Source of the DNA: Perca fluviatilis
Lineage: Eukaryota > Chordata > Actinopteri > Perciformes > Percidae
Direction: 5' to 3'
Assembly: GCF_010015445.1 (NCBI RefSeq)
Contig: NC_053118.1
Span: forward strand, 16,173,437-16,237,436
Length of the DNA stretch: 64,000 nt
In this document: positions 35,532 through 50,204 of the stretch, one piece after another
How positions within the stretch are numbered: the stretch's first letter is position 1
Layout of the letters: each line of letters opens with the position of its first letter
Made by a program: the position numbers and the translations under genes
The notes under the pieces: model-generated
Told to the model about the DNA's origin: nothing
Database searches by the model: none
The model's input: only the letters and a program-made list of their open reading frames with translations

Positions 35532-37249
35532 AGGGGTGATAGAATGCAAAACCGATTTTACCCTGTCATAGTTGAATAACGACAGTTCGGTGGGTAAATA
35601 GGACATACATAGAAGCTCAAAGTCCCACTGACACCCCTTTACTATGAAAATCTCATATTTTGAAACTGCCGCTGAAAACGGGCGAATCCCAACAAAGCTG
35701 AGTTGCTTACGCAAGCATCTCAAAATCCGGAACCTTAAGAGAACAGTCACGCCCCAACATTTACATAGGCTACACAACTGACCTGAGATCAGGTAGTCTT
35801 CTGAATCTAGCTAGGTCACGCAGATCTCTGCTATTCCATTACAAAACTTCTGAAACTTTTTTATGCGAGAAATTAACCATATAAAGCTCAAATATGGGCC
35901 GCTTTACGAAAATGGATGGCTAATTGCAAATCTTCTCCGACTGTGTGTCGGAGTTTAGTGCCGGTGTTGGTGCTGCCTGGGTTGCTACATCGCCGCCCTG
36001 ACCGCAGTGTCAGCGAGCTTGTTACGCCCGCAATCTTTTACCGCAGCCCGCAGGTTCCAGTAAATCTTATAATGGGTATGTGTGTTGAGTTATTTAAACA
36101 AACAATCGGGGAAATAAAGCCTCTTTGGCTGCGAGTCTCATTGTTAGAGCCGCGGTGAGATGGAGTCCATCAATGAGAGCTAGCTAGCCTCCTCCTAACT
36201 CTGACATTCACAAAAATACATTCAATTGAAATCCGAAATCGGACAAGTGTTAGCTAAGCTTTGTAAGACCTTGAGGAACCTGTAATATTCATGCCGTGAC
36301 GAAATTCAAACTGTAAATATACTTTAGTTATGCGAAAGTGAGCAAGCTGCGATATTTCCCCATTGTAATGAATGGGACATATAGCAAGCAGCTGCTCGTC
36401 CTACAAAGACGCCTTGCGTTCATAAAAATGCCTTAAAATCAAATCGGACACAACGGTTAGCTTTATAAGACATTGGGGAATGATGTAATATAAGTGGCGT
36501 GACGAAATTCAAACTGTAAATATAATTTAGTTATGGCGACAGTGTAGTTAGCTAGCTGCGGTGTTTCCCCATTGTAATGAATGGGACATATAGCAAGCAG
36601 CTGCTGGTCCTACAAAGACGCCTCGCGTTCATAAAAATGCCTTAAAATCAAAGTGGCGTGACGAAATTCAAACCGTAAATATATTCTAGTTATGCCGGCA
36701 GCTGGCCGTGGAGCCCCGAGTAGTGCATCCACAAAGGGTGACTTTGCCCTGGGTATGGAGCCCAGCAGGCGCGTGCTTTTTCTTTTCCGACTGTGTGGAG
36801 CTCCTAAAGTCCGAACCGCTTTACCAAATTTGCAATTAGCCATCAAATTTTGTAAAACGGCCCATATTTCAGCTTTATATAGTTGATTTCTCGCTTAAAA
36901 AGTCTCAGAAGTGAATTTGGTAATGAAACATTGCAGTGTCTGGAATATGAGATTCTGTCGCTTCTCTAATGTATGTGTATTGGGGATTCCTCAACCAATC
37001 AGCGCGCCTCTAATAATATGTGCGTATGGCAAGTCGCTCAACCAATCAGCGCGCAGCTCATCTAAATATTCATGACCATACCATATTTGGAAGAAAAGCT
37101 CTTGTTACAAATAGGGCCAAAACACAGGGATGCATAAGGGACAATAAAATATCAACCAGGCCATTTTCAGCCCAACCAATGTTACATACCCCATTAGGAG
37201 ACCATAAGGAACAGTGTGAAATACCCTATATAATCATTCTATCACCCAT
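35532..37249. mobile_element. 1.7-kb TTAA-flanked element with internal inverted arms and tandem repeat
   Basis: TTAA lies at 35528-35531 and 37250-37253. The ends are aggggtgatagaatg at left and atgggtgatagaatg for the right end read inward. A second inverted pair of about 95 bases lies inside (about 35837-35931 and 36828-36925; landmark atttgcaattagccat). Between them a unit of about 180-190 bases is tandemly repeated from about 36300 to 36690 (landmark ccccattgtaatgaatggga at about 36358 and 36565). No transposase is recognisable, so this is a non-autonomous, Kolobok/piggyBac-type candidate. Confidence 0.8.
36296..36695. repeat. tandem repeat inside the TTAA element, unit ~180-205 bases
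   Basis: The phrases gtgacgaaattcaaactgta, ccccattgtaatgaatggga, agcaagcagctgct and cataaaaatgccttaaaatc recur in the same order. Two nearly complete units and the start of a third are present. The spacing between matching landmarks is about 205 bases, then about 150 as the last unit is shortened. Confidence 0.85.
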
Positions 37250-38147
37250 TTAAATACCAGAATTGTTTAAGAGTAGACTTCAAGTATTTGTCCTCTTCAA
37301 AGCCTCTACTAAGCAGTCTAGGCCAATCTTTATATGTTCACAAACAAATGCACACCCAGTCTCCTCTTTTTGAAACTCAGCCATCAGTAGCAGCTGAAGG
37401 TACTTTTTCCTAGTTGAAAATCTGACTCCTTATCTATCTGTTCATGCCCTGCACTCAACTGTCTTTTACATTCCGTTCCAATATCTTTGTGTCCAGTACT
37501 TTCAGCCTTGAATTAATAATTACTAATGATATCAGATTTACATTCTAGTAAGTCAAAGGAAATAGGTAGACTGAGTCACTATGTATGTGGCTGCACTAAA
37601 GAAAAGAAAGCCATGTTAACCACTGCCGCTGTGTTTACAATCTGATACGACTGGCTCCGTATTAGTAAATTAGTAATGATGTTTGAATTATTGGTGACCA
37701 CTTTAAAGTTTGATAAAATACAAATGACTTTGATAAAGAACTATCATGTGGTTTGGTTCATATAAAGCATTTGAAATGCTGATTGAACAAGGGTAAATTA
37801 AAGAGTACATAAAGAAGTAAATACCGCAATAAATGCCTTCATGCTTTAAAAAATGAACTACACTCATGGGTTAGAAATGTCAGTGGTAACAGAATGTTAA
37901 ACCAAGGAAGTTTGCAAGTGCTTCAGCTTTGACCAGACCTAGACACAAACACTCCTGCCAGTCACACAAGTGGACTACAGAGTCAGGAAGTATTATTTGA
38001 AAGACCCATGGCATCTTTATCCGAACACTTCAGATAGTGCAGTGGGTGTTTGATAGAGACAGAGAGAGATAACATTAGCACCTGATGTTTATGTTAATCC
38101 AGCTAGAATCCATCCACCTACCTGAAACCAAATGCAAGCAACATATA

Positions 38148-39740
<1,593 letters not shown>

Positions 39741-39818
39741 TATAAGTACTGTGTCTGCAAATGTGAATACACATTAGAATTTGAGAAAAACACTCTATTA
39801 ACACAAACCTTAAACCAA

Positions 39819-40058
39819 TAGGTCTGCCCCTTCTTAGTCGTTTAGTCGACTAATCGGCTGTTTTGGTCTAGGTCGATTAAGTTGATTAGTAATTTTTTTA
39901 TGCTTTTTTCGATGCTAGATTAATTATTTTAAAGAACCTTACTAGCACATCTCTGGTAAACACAAGATCTAAAGTGGTTCTTTTTCATGATTCTAAAGAA
40001 TTCTACAAAACATAAAGTGTTAGTCGACTAAGAATTTCTTTAATCAAAGTTAGCCCTA
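39819..40058. mobile_element. short hAT-like MITE with GTCGACTAA motifs
   Basis: The left end is taggtctgcccc and the right end read inward is tagggctaactttg. The inner motifs tagtcgactaa recur near both ends (39841-39871 and 40021-40031). Flanking 8-mers taaaccaa and caaatcaa agree at six of eight positions, so the target duplication is only approximate. Non-coding. Confidence 0.55.
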
Positions 40059-40689
40059 CAAATCAAAACTAAAGCAGTTTCCTGTGTTTGTAAGAATACA
40101 GTTATATAGAAAAATATCTTTGGGATCCTACACAAGACTACAGTAGTACAACACAAGACTACAGTGCTCTCTAGCCCCTTTCACTCTGTGTAAGTCACTA
40201 AACAGAAAAGTGTATTCTTACTTCAATAACATGAAAAGTAGCACAGTTTACATTATCGCCACCAGTGTATTTTTCCAGGCTTATGGTTGGTGAACACAGA
40301 CTTGAAATATCCCAGGTGTTGTATTGTCATACTTCAACTACCACTTGGGAACTGAAGGATTTATCAGCAGCCAAGATGATTATCTTATACAATAGGAAAA
40401 GAGAGATCGATCTTTGTTATGAACTTCCACAAGTTTTGTAGTATTTTGAATTAAACAAATATTGCCCAGAACTGAAAGCACAATATGTTATATCTTATTA
40501 TTCCTCCACCATGTTTGAGTAAATAAGAGCCAAGGTTTTACAGAACAACTGCCAGGCAGTCAAAGCTCAAGGAAAACAATTGTCTTACTAGTTTCCTAAT
40601 TCATGGAACGCAGAAGCACTTAGTGAAAAGCAAAAAACCAATGATCCATCAGTGTGAAATATTAAACTCTTGACAGTTTGGAGCTTTGC

Positions 40690-41153
40690 TAGCCTAGAAA
40701 TCTAGACGCACCCTAGTGGCAGCAAATTGCCACTAGGGTTATTTTGTCTAGGCACTCTCCGTGGCTTGCGAGCTGGAAAAACCAAACTCTGGTCAGGCCA
40801 ATCACATCGTGTATAGAGTCGGTGGGTGGGCTTATGGCTGCTGCTGCTGGGAACAGGGGTCCTCTGGAAGACTTGGAGTTAAGCTTTTCTTTGAGAAAAG
40901 AACAAAGAACGGCACAGAAATCATTCTTAAAAAAGGCAGATGTGTTCGGAGTTTTGCCGACCGAATACGGCAAAAGTTTAATCTATCAACTAGCTTCACT
41001 ACCTTCTTCCTTGCTCTGCCTGGTTGTAGCGCTACCCTATTATGTGCAGAGGGAATTTGAAAGACATCAGTTTATCCCGCCCCTCGGATTGAGCCCTGTC
41101 AATGGTGAGTTCCCAGACCCAACATCTTGATGTGGGTCTGGCTTGTCAGGCTA
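40690..41153 (+). mobile_element. TIR element carrying a RecQ-like helicase fragment, 9-bp duplication
   Basis: The flanking 9-mers are gagctttgc (40681-40689) and gagcgttgc (41154-41162), with one mismatch. The left end is tagcctagaaatctagac and the right end read inward is tagcctgacaagccagac. An 11-base perfect hairpin (40711-40721 with 40728-40738) lies near the left end. The element holds a helicase-like segment at about 40876-41010. The 9-bp duplication and captured gene piece resemble Mutator-like elements, although the superfamily is inferred from the duplication length only. Confidence 0.72.
40744..41130 (+). pseudogene. RecQ-family helicase-like fragment (motifs 0 and I)
   Basis: The frame encodes 128 residues. 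Residues about 50-83 read LRKEQRTAQKSFLKK, then DVFGVLPTEYGKSLIYQL. This resembles the start of RecQ helicases, where motif 0 (a conserved Gln) and motif I (xLPTGxGKSLxYQ) bind ATP. The Walker glycine is replaced by glutamate (PTEYGKS), and motifs Ia-VI are absent, so it cannot be an active helicase. The rest of the frame is unlike any domain I know. It lies wholly inside the element at 40690-41153. Confidence 0.6.
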
Positions 41154-41342
41154 GAGCGTTGCAGTTGGAATAGCATAATTCTGACTCTTTTAGACAAAAC
41201 TGAGACTACGAAAATAAAATTTGTGAGGAAGATATTGATTATATGAATAGCAAAAAGAGAGGAGATGCATGATGGAGTGACAGAAGAAGATAAATGAGGT
41301 ACAATATTGCCTTGGCTTTAATTCAGCCTCATTCCTGGTGTG

Positions 41343-41362
41343 TTGGTGTGTGTGTGTGCGTG

Positions 41363-41395
<33 letters not shown>

Positions 41396-41411
41396 TAGAG
41401 AAAGAGAGAGA
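41343..41411. repeat. (GT)n then (AG)n tract
   Basis: An interrupted GT tract passes into gagagag. Further short CA/GT tracts lie at 41531-41560 and 41700-41734. Confidence 0.85.
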
Positions 41412-41697
41412 GCAAAGACAAGAGGAAGGAAAGACATTAGGATATTAGGTAAGTCACCCAAAATTAACTAACTTTATAAGCATGATGAAAGGACACTCGT
41501 AGACACAGACACAACAAAACTAGCCAAATCCAACACACACACACACACACACACACACACCAACATGAAAACAGAGACGGAGCTGCACACTTACAGACAA
41601 AGACCTCGACACACCACTATACCGAGCATCTTTTTAGGGTAGTTTAATAACAATTACCCTGATATACCTCCTTCAATACACACTGGGCTGAAGCTTC

Positions 41698-41736
<39 letters not shown>

Positions 41737-41930
41737 CTTAAAGCTATACAACAGACCTCTAATGCTTTGTTGGCTCTCATATCCACCCGCCCTCTTCTTC
41801 TGAACAGGGCTGGTGAAATATGAGAGGTTTTTTCCAGGACAGAATGCTGTGCACCTGCATCAAATCTACAACCCCCCCTCCAGGAATTCTGTAGCCTTCC
41901 CAAAGCTCACCAGACTATGCTTCACTCTCA

Positions 41931-42058
<128 letters not shown>

Positions 42059-42887
42059 ATTGGTTAAACTTAAAAAACGATGTGCGACTGATTCCAAGAA
42101 AGCAAGATTAAGGAGACAAACTAAAATTATTGAGAAAGAATGGTTTAGCAAGGAGAAACAAGCAAGAAAGTACTCAAAAGACAGTATAGAGGAAGTGAGA
42201 AATGGGAAGAAAAATATGAATCATCTTCACCTCACTTATGATACAGTAAACACCAAACAATAACTTTTGTTAGTGTTAGCCTTACAAGCACTCATGGTAC
42301 AGTATACCTACAAAACATACTTTCCAAGAATGAACAATGGCACTCTTTATTATCCTCAAATTAAAAACAAGCACTGTGTTTGGTTTTCATGAATGCTGAG
42401 GTCATAAAAACTTACTCGGTTAAACAGGGACTCAAGAAGTTTCATGTAGTGGAAGAAAGAATAGCAAACCTGAAGGTTATTAAGACGCGCTGCAGAAGCA
42501 ATCGGCAACTAGAGACATCTCAGCTTTTGTTTGCACAAGCCTTTTTCAAGGTTTGTGCAAGTTTGGTCTTCAGTGGCAGCTCTGATAACCAATTCTAAAA
42601 CATTCTCAGGGTACTTCTAAATATGTTGAGGGAAACTTCTTCCAAAAAGACAATACAATACATTTTTCTCCAGTGTATTATCGATCCATCTATTTTTCTT
42701 TAGGTCAACCCGGTACAGTAGATTTGACTGTATTTGATTTCTCTCTGTAAGTGCCAACAATGTAACATCCAATAATGAAATATGTCCACATACCTAGCAG
42801 TGAACAACTTCACAGACTACTACATTCTACCCAAAACTATATGCATACTACCATCTCTAAAACCTTGGGAAATCACACACCTAAAGC

Positions 42888-43920
42888 CAGACATGTATAA
42901 AGTACTAGAGACCCAGACTTGAGTAAAAGTACAAGTGCTCTATCAAAAAAAGTGACTTGAGTAGAAGTTGAAGTGCTCTTAAAGCACCTCACTTAAGTGG
43001 AAGTAGTCAACATTTTTTGTCCTGAAGTATCGCAAGTAGGTTATTTTAAAATGTACTACTCAAGTAAAAGTACAAGTATTGTGTTACATAGTTAAAAAAG
43101 AAAGCAGTCAAAAGTTTGAATATCATATTGTTTTATATTATTTCAAATGTTTAGCCTAAAGAACACTCACAATTCCTTTGGCTGTAGCAGCAGTACAAGG
43201 ACAGGAATGTACAACACAGCAGCATGTCATGAACCGCGGGTAGCTGGTTAGCTAGCGCTTACTGATAGCTCAAGCTGGTGTGCCATTTGTGTATTATATT
43301 TGTAACTTGATATGTTTCTTCAAATTCGACGGTGAATTTTTGAAGGCCATTATTTCGCAATCTTTCGGGAGGCAGAGTAGGCACTTCATTCTATGTGAAT
43401 TGGCTTTTACTCCGACAAATGAAAACATGGACTCTAAGTAGGGCCAGGGGTGGTCTCCTTCCTCACCCTCACGATCACTCCAAGTTGAAGGTGTTGAAGG
43501 TGGTGTTTCTGGTTCTTCCACCTCGAAACAAACTAACAAAGATCAAGTGTTGCCAATGCAGGCAGGCAGCAGAGCAACAGGCAGAACGGGAGCACGCGTG
43601 GTCTTCTAATAAGACAGCTTGATCGCTTGATTCGCTCAATGATGAGCCAGCTTCATCAAACCTGGTGACAGAGCCATCTACCGCTCTGGCAGTGATAATG
43701 TGGGTTTGGAATGATTCCTAACATTTTTATAATTGTAACGAGTAACGATGCAGCACATAAAAACTGTATCGGAGTCAAAGTATTAAACTCATCGAAAATA
43801 TGTACTGAAGTAAAAGTGGAAGTAGGAAGAAAAAATACTACTCCAGTAGAGTAAAGATACAGCCTTTTAGTACTTATGTACAGTAGTGAAGTAGTTCTAC
43901 TTTGTTACTATACATCTCTG
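42888..43920 (-). mobile_element. non-autonomous hAT element with BED-finger frame, 8-bp duplication cctaaagc
   Basis: Perfect cctaaagc repeats lie at 42880-42887 and 43921-43928. The left end is cagacatgtataaagtac and the right end read inward is cagagatgtatagtaac. Subterminal agtaaaagtacaagt motifs are repeated on the left (42921-43075), with related motifs on the right (43808-43860). The minus strand holds a BED-finger frame (43539-43294). The rest of a transposase is missing. Confidence 0.92.
43294..43539 (-). CDS. BED-type zinc finger frame of a hAT element
   Basis: The frame encodes 81 residues. An acidic Pro/Ser/Thr-rich N terminus (EVEEPETPPSTPSTWSDREG) is followed by a BED-like finger: YLESMFSFVGV, a CLLC pair and SPSNLKKHI. 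This finger is the DNA-binding N terminus of hAT transposases; the dimerisation and catalytic parts are absent. It is probably a remnant first exon of the element at 42888-43920. Confidence 0.6.
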   Translation of the reverse strand: MLVCFEVEEPETPPSTPSTWSDREGEEGDHPWPYLESMFSFVGVKANSHRMKCLLCLPKDCEIMAFKNSPSNLKKHIKLQI

Positions 43921-44182
43921 CCTAAAGCTGATTTATTTATTCAAAGTTTTGCTACATGGACCTGAAGATCATTATAATAATGCGCTCTACTCCTCCTTAC
44001 ACACATACTGAATCTTTCTATTCAAGACATATTGTATGTCAGCACAGTTGCGCAAAACCAGACACATACGCACTTGATTGCCTCATCAATTTCAGCTATC
44101 CAACAGAAAAGACAGTGTATTCTGCCATCAGTGTGACAGATCTAGTTCGTCAAAGGAGAGAGATGTCTCTCTCACACACAAA

Positions 44183-44186
44183 CACA

Positions 44187-44215
<29 letters not shown>
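44183..44215. repeat. (CA)n microsatellite
   Basis: Perfect CA tract. Confidence 0.95.
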
Positions 44216-44217
<2 letters not shown>

Positions 44218-44948
44218 CATGTGACAGTAGCCTTTAGGCTCTTTAGTGTCTCAGACGCTGGAATGAATCACATCAAAATAGAGACATGGCAGAAAACACA
44301 GAATGAAAGCCTTAGAAACATTAGTTACTAAAATAAATGAGACAGACACACAGAACGGAAACACAATCTCACATATACCAACTACACATAATGAATCATA
44401 TGCAAATTATGCCCAACAGCAAAATTTGAAAGTGTCATGAAGAAAGAATTTGGACAGAATCAAATGAAGGAGTTCAACTGTATAAGATCTGTAGGTGGAC
44501 CTTTGCTGAACTGGAATTTGTCAGAGTCACTTCTAAATGTTGTAAGTCAATTTTTTTAGTTCTCTTACATCAATAAGTACAAATATAAACCGGACAAAAT
44601 CTTAATATTGTTGATACATAGAACCTGAATGCAATTTCATTCTACAGACAATGCCTGATCAAAACAGAAACAAACAATAAAACAATGTATGCATGTATGT
44701 CACCTTTCATTACAGTAGATATTGCAGATCTCACCTCCTGACAGATTATGTAACTAATGCCCTTTGGCCTACACCAGTTCTTCTTCCGATACCAGGCTCT
44801 ATACTCTTAAGCATTGATCGTGTTTTTCTTTCCCATGCTGTAATGGTTAAAATTGTTATCATATCGCACGCAGCCACAGTGATTGGAAATCGTAAAAAAA
44901 ATTCCATACTCCTTTATTTATTCATCCACTGAGGTGCTTGTTTGACAA

Positions 44949-44950
<2 letters not shown>

Positions 44951-45008
<58 letters not shown>

Positions 45009-45023
45009 TGTGAGAGAGAGAGG
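44951..45023. repeat. (GT)n then (GA)n tract
   Basis: GT to about 45006, then gtgagagagagag. Confidence 0.95.
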
Positions 45024-45827
45024 TTGGTGTGGGGATCAAGCCCTTGGCATTACAGCGTCTATGTTTCTGAAATTGTGTGTGTTGACAACTGCAGCATCAA
45101 TCAGAGCTCAGCTGTGATTGTCAGGCTGATTGTCCGTTATGTCCCTGTGGGCCTGGAGGCCATGGTGTGTGTAATTCATGTGCATTTGTGTGTGTAAGAG
45201 ACAGAGAGCAGAAGAGAGCGGAAGAAAGTGCATGTAATGCACACTTCTATACATCCACATTAATCCATAATTGCAGCTGAAACTAATGCCTTGGCAATAG
45301 CAGCACGATTATGATTATAACTGTAGGCCACACCTGAAGACACAACAAATCATACATGCATAGGAAGGCCTATCTAGCAAACGCGTCTGATTGCTGTTCA
45401 AGGCTAGCCCTCCAGTCGTCCTATTAGAATGAGAGAAATGTATGTACGTGTTTTGATAAGGGAAAGAAAACATGAGCTGCAAGGCCATCCTGGTGGCTCT
45501 GTGGGATAAGGCGAGAATCATGTACTCCTAATGCCTGATTGGGTTAAAAGCCGGCTCATGACCTTTGATGCATGTACTATCTCGGCCTCCATGCTTGCTT
45601 TTTCTGACGTTTAGTAATTGTGCAAATCCAAATATAAAAGGTGATAAAAGTGATTGGAAATTTGGTTGAAAAACTGATAATACCCAGAGAATAGTGTGTG
45701 CTGCCGAGAGGAGAAGAAAGTAAAAAAGCAGCAGTCTGTTGCTGTAACAGACTTCAACTGTTACTAGTACAGACCATTGTCTACAGAAATCACACAAACC
45801 AAACACCCAGGTTTACTTTGGCCTGAT

Positions 45828-45900
45828 ATCAGAATCAGAAAATAATTCATTGCCAAGTAAGTAACACTAACAAGGAATTTGCCTTGTTGGTTGGTGCATA
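45828..45900. repeat. possible LINE/SINE 3' fragment
   Basis: The phrase tcagaatcagaaaataattc followed by attgccaagtaagtaacact and caaggaatttgccttg resembles a repeat widespread in fish genomes. It is recognised only from memory of the motif; the boundaries are not defined. Confidence 0.35.
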
Positions 45901-47699
45901 CATAAACATATTAAACATTAAAATGAAATAATCCAAAAATATCAAATTACTCAAGAAATTAACATTATTCAGCAACCACTGACACAAACTTCATGAAAGT
46001 TATGTTTTTTCACATTGTTGAAACTGTTTTAGAGAGTTGTTGGTCATTGTGTACTGTAGGCTGTAGTTGGAAGTGTTGAATTGCATTATAGCTCTAGATT
46101 GAGGGTAGACCACATTAGTTTTAGCAATGTGTACCAATTAAACTGGCAACTAAATGTACATGTCTAACATGGAAAATGTTTTTAAAGCCTAAAAAGGGTG
46201 CATATTTCCCAGTAAAGGTCTTATTTGCTTGTAAACTGCACAAATATTCTTTAAAAAATACAGTTAATGGTTTTCTACACAGGTTTGCATTTGCTTTTGT
46301 CTTTCACATCACTGTAGCATTCTTATTAACTAAATAAAAAATAAAATGAGTTCAGACCATGTGAACCAATGTCAAGGAAGCCCTTAATAACCATCATTGT
46401 ATACCACATACCAACCTATTTTCCCTCTCGGTGTACAGAATACTGACAGGGGATTAAAGTGTTCTGTGATGTAGAGTGTTGTATGTGTGCGTGCATGGCT
46501 CAGTATGCTTGTGTCCTCATATGTCCCACTGATGGTACATTCTGAAGTGGTGCAATGATGGACTGTCAAGTACTCTGCTGTTTTTTTCTCTCTCTGACTC
46601 AATCAGTTACCCAAGGACAAGAAAACAATAGATGAACCAAGGGCATATAAAAAGGAAGAAGAATAAGAGGGAAGATTTGATTTTCTTGATTCTCATTATA
46701 AACGTAACACAAAAAAACTATCAATAAAGCAATAAAGTGACCAGGAACATACAAGCCCTTTCAGTCAGGGTCATCATTTGTATCATCCAAAAACTCATCT
46801 TCTTAAACGCTAAATGAAAATTTCTTATTTACTTATAATTATTGGAATATGAAAATGGGTGCTGCTACTAAAACACTTGTTTTGAAAGAGAACATTGGTA
46901 CACCACTTTTATCTTGTTATCTGGCACTTGAGTACAATTTGAGCTTTGTATAACAAGGGCCGATTCAGACTTTATTGAAGTACCAGGGAAAATGTCAGGA
47001 AGTAAAAGTGAAGTAGTAAAAGAGACATGTAAACAAGCAAACATGATGTATTCACTCCAGGGGAAAATAAAAACACAGTTGGAAAAGAAGTAGGAATTTA
47101 TCAGTCTAGCCACCATGGGACATGGCCACTCTCAGGTTGGCCCAGCTATATGGGACAAAAAGAGGAGACCGAAAGGGAAAATGCTGACAGGCAATCTTGA
47201 TGCAAGGAGTAGGACACTGATAAAATGCTAAATTCCTATAGGAAGAAGTGAGTAGAAAGAAAGTTAACTCTGCAAAGCCTTGGGCTATTACTGGTATACA
47301 CATGGTACAGCATGGAAAGAACATTGGGTTGGAAAGCGCTGACAGTACAGATCACATATATACGTATATATTAAAGGTCACACAGCAAGGGAGGCATGAA
47401 ATCCACAGAATATCGTTCCCTATAGGGAGACGGTAAGCTTGAGGTGACAAAAAATAAAGTATACTGAAAGACAAGTCTCCCAAAAGGTATTTTGGCCATT
47501 CTGGCAAGTTCAGCAAGTAAAGACAGTGACAGCCACAGATTGTATGGATTTTAGGACCACATACCAAATGGAAGAAGCAGCACATTCAATAAATGTCATG
47601 TCTCAACCACCTCCCATGATCCCGCTGAGATAACCCCATGATATGCGTATCTTCACCACATTAGACATGCTTTAATTTTCACTCTAACAGTATTTTCTC

Positions 47700-47808
47700 C
47701 ATTTTACTTTTTTTCTTGTTTGTCTCCTTTCCTTTGTTTTGTTTATTTCTCTGTGCTGTAAATCACTTTGGGTCAACTGTGTTGTGCTATAAATAAAGAC
47801 GAGTACAG
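47700..47808 (+). repeat. possible LINE (L2/CR1-like) 3' tail
   Basis: The end reads gctgtaaatcactttgggtc followed by tgtgttgtgctataaataaa, the type of 3' end found on fish L2-like LINEs and the SINEs that share their tails. It is short and without coding sequence. Confidence 0.4.
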
Positions 47809-48390
47809 GTATGTAGTAAAGCATACTACAGAAATTATTTCAAACTCACAATCACATAATACTCCCCTGTCAAAGGGTCTGTCCCACTCTTAAAAAAATA
47901 CCCATCCCTAAAATAGCCTTATATTGTGATGTTGCCCGCCAGTATGCAAAATCACAACGCATCATAAAAAGAGTTACAAGCTTTAATCCATATTTTTAAT
48001 TGTATATTGGATTATTAATCCTACAGTACCTAAAGAGCTAACATAGCACACTTAATTCAATACAGTCTGGTGTTCCTGCCCTTCAAAGAAAATCTTTATT
48101 CCACTGCCGATGCACAGATGTGTTGTTGCATGCGCTGGATTCATCTCAACAATGTGAATAGAACCTAACAATGTGTTCTTTTTATTAGTAAATCAAGGCC
48201 ATCAAGGTATACAGGTGGCAACATAATATAAAAATACTGTAGTAGTTTTACATTATATGCATAATAGGTAAAATACGCTCTTACAATAGTATATGCACCG
48301 GTGAGGTTGCAGAATAAATACAGAATGTCACTAATATGTGAGTGATATAGACTGTGAGTAGACAGAAAAAAACAGAGTTGAATGTAGTAT

Positions 48391-48820
48391 GTCTGTTTAA
48401 TGGCCACAGGGTTTGAAAGAGTTGACAAACCGACACTGATATGTGTGTGCTTATTAGCCAATGTATGGCCAATGTGTGAGTATAGCATGAGGTGAAGGCT
48501 GTAGTATGAATCTATGACTCAGAGAGACAAAAAATGTGACAGGATGGCAGAGAAACATGTATGCACATAATAATCCTTGTGCAGACAATGTGCAGATTAG
48601 AAACTAGTCTTCAGAGGGTAGAACAGGCATTCCCATTAAATCATGTAAAGAATAATTTACTGTCATGATTATGTAATTTGCTACAGTATCCCACTCTTTC
48701 TAGGTTGAGAAGAGATTGATAAATTATGGCTGTTTGGTGGCCACAGGCTCAATGAGCGCTGACACAAAACCACATTGATGTATGCATGCTTACAGGCCAA
48801 TGTATGGACAAAGTGGGTCT
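48391..48820. repeat. two diverged direct repeats about 338 bases apart
   Basis: Near 48393, ctgtttaatggccacagggt is followed by gacaaaccgacactgat and ttagccaatgtatggccaa. Near 48730, ctgtttggtggccacaggct is followed by gacacaaaaccacattgat and caggccaatgtatggacaa. No coding potential is seen in either copy. Confidence 0.65.
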
Positions 48821-49629
48821 GGACAGATGGAGAGGATACAGGCACATATAATGTGTCTTATTGGTCTAATCCACATAGAAAGAAAGACTAGGATCAAAAA
48901 GAACTGCGGTGCACACACAACGCTGCTTGGCAGATTCTAACCTAATCAACTTCAGTTTTATACATCCTCAGATCGGACACATGACTTTTTTCAATGGCTT
49001 TTTCATTAATGTCATCTAGCAGTTGGCCTTACTGTTTAATTTATATTTAGCATACATAGATTGAAAAGGTTTGAGAAGGCCTGTATTATTTGAATTTCTC
49101 TTAATAATTCTTCTGTGTATACTGTAGATATAATACTTTCCAAAGTAAAAGTGAGATCTCAGGCAGAAAGTGAAGAAATACCAATTGGGGGACAAAAATG
49201 TGTACAAATCTAATGACAATCTCCTTTACTCCAACCAAATATCAAGCAAAACTCCATATTGAACGTAATACTTCATGTCACTCTGGCTTGCGTCCAATTC
49301 ATCCAATCCATGAACTCAATCTTCATCCATCATCAGAGTGATACAGGAACACCAGGTCCTTTGGTAGCCAATCAACCAGCAGAAAGAAATCAAATACATT
49401 ATCTCCCTGAATCCTTGTTTCATCCTTTCCTTTAAGTGTATCCAGGTATACAGTAAATAGATGAAAACATGAGAGTAAATATCTAAAAAAGTTAAAGAAG
49501 AAAATAAAAGTCAAAATCCTCATCTCATCAGTAAAAGTCAGAATGGCTTCAGCAAGATGAGGCTTGAAGAAGCAATGGCTCACAAACGGGACAATATTAG
49601 TACTTCAATGGTGTTGATTGATTTATGGT

Positions 49630-49719
49630 TGTGTGTGTGTGTGTGGGGGGGGGAGGGGTGTCAGGTTGAAAATTGACTCAAAGAGCGCACACGCACACAC
49701 ACACACACACACACACACT
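49630..49719. repeat. paired short (GT)n and (CA)n tracts
   Basis: GT at 49630-49645 with a G-run after it, and CA at 49687-49718. The two are complementary and could pair. Confidence 0.85.
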
Positions 49720-50204
49720 CAGACATAATGAACATTAATCAAAGGGAGCAGGTAGTAATCAGACAGAGCTTTTTTTTAAGAGGCTAGTCTGCTAGCACAC
49801 AGCTGTGCCATTCAAACCAACAGTCATCAGAAGCAGACAGACAGACAAAAAGCTCAATTCCTCAGCATTCACTCAAGACCAGTAAAGCTCGCATGTAGAT
49901 AACACAGGATACACTTATAATACAGTCTGTGAGTTCCAAAACTAAAGACAATTTTCTGTATGTGATAGATATTAAAGCTTTTTAAATCTTGAATCTTACA
50001 GCAGTACAAAATAGGTAAAGTGGCTCCCGTATGTATTGATACTATATAAAATAATCATATCCGCCAGTATTTAAGACCATGACACAGATATACGAATGTG
50101 AAGAAAGCAGCCAATGAATGAGTGCGCATTTCTGGCACAGATACATGCTATACCAAATGCACATCTAAGTGCAAGTGGTGTATGTAGATGAGACAGGGGG
50201 CATG

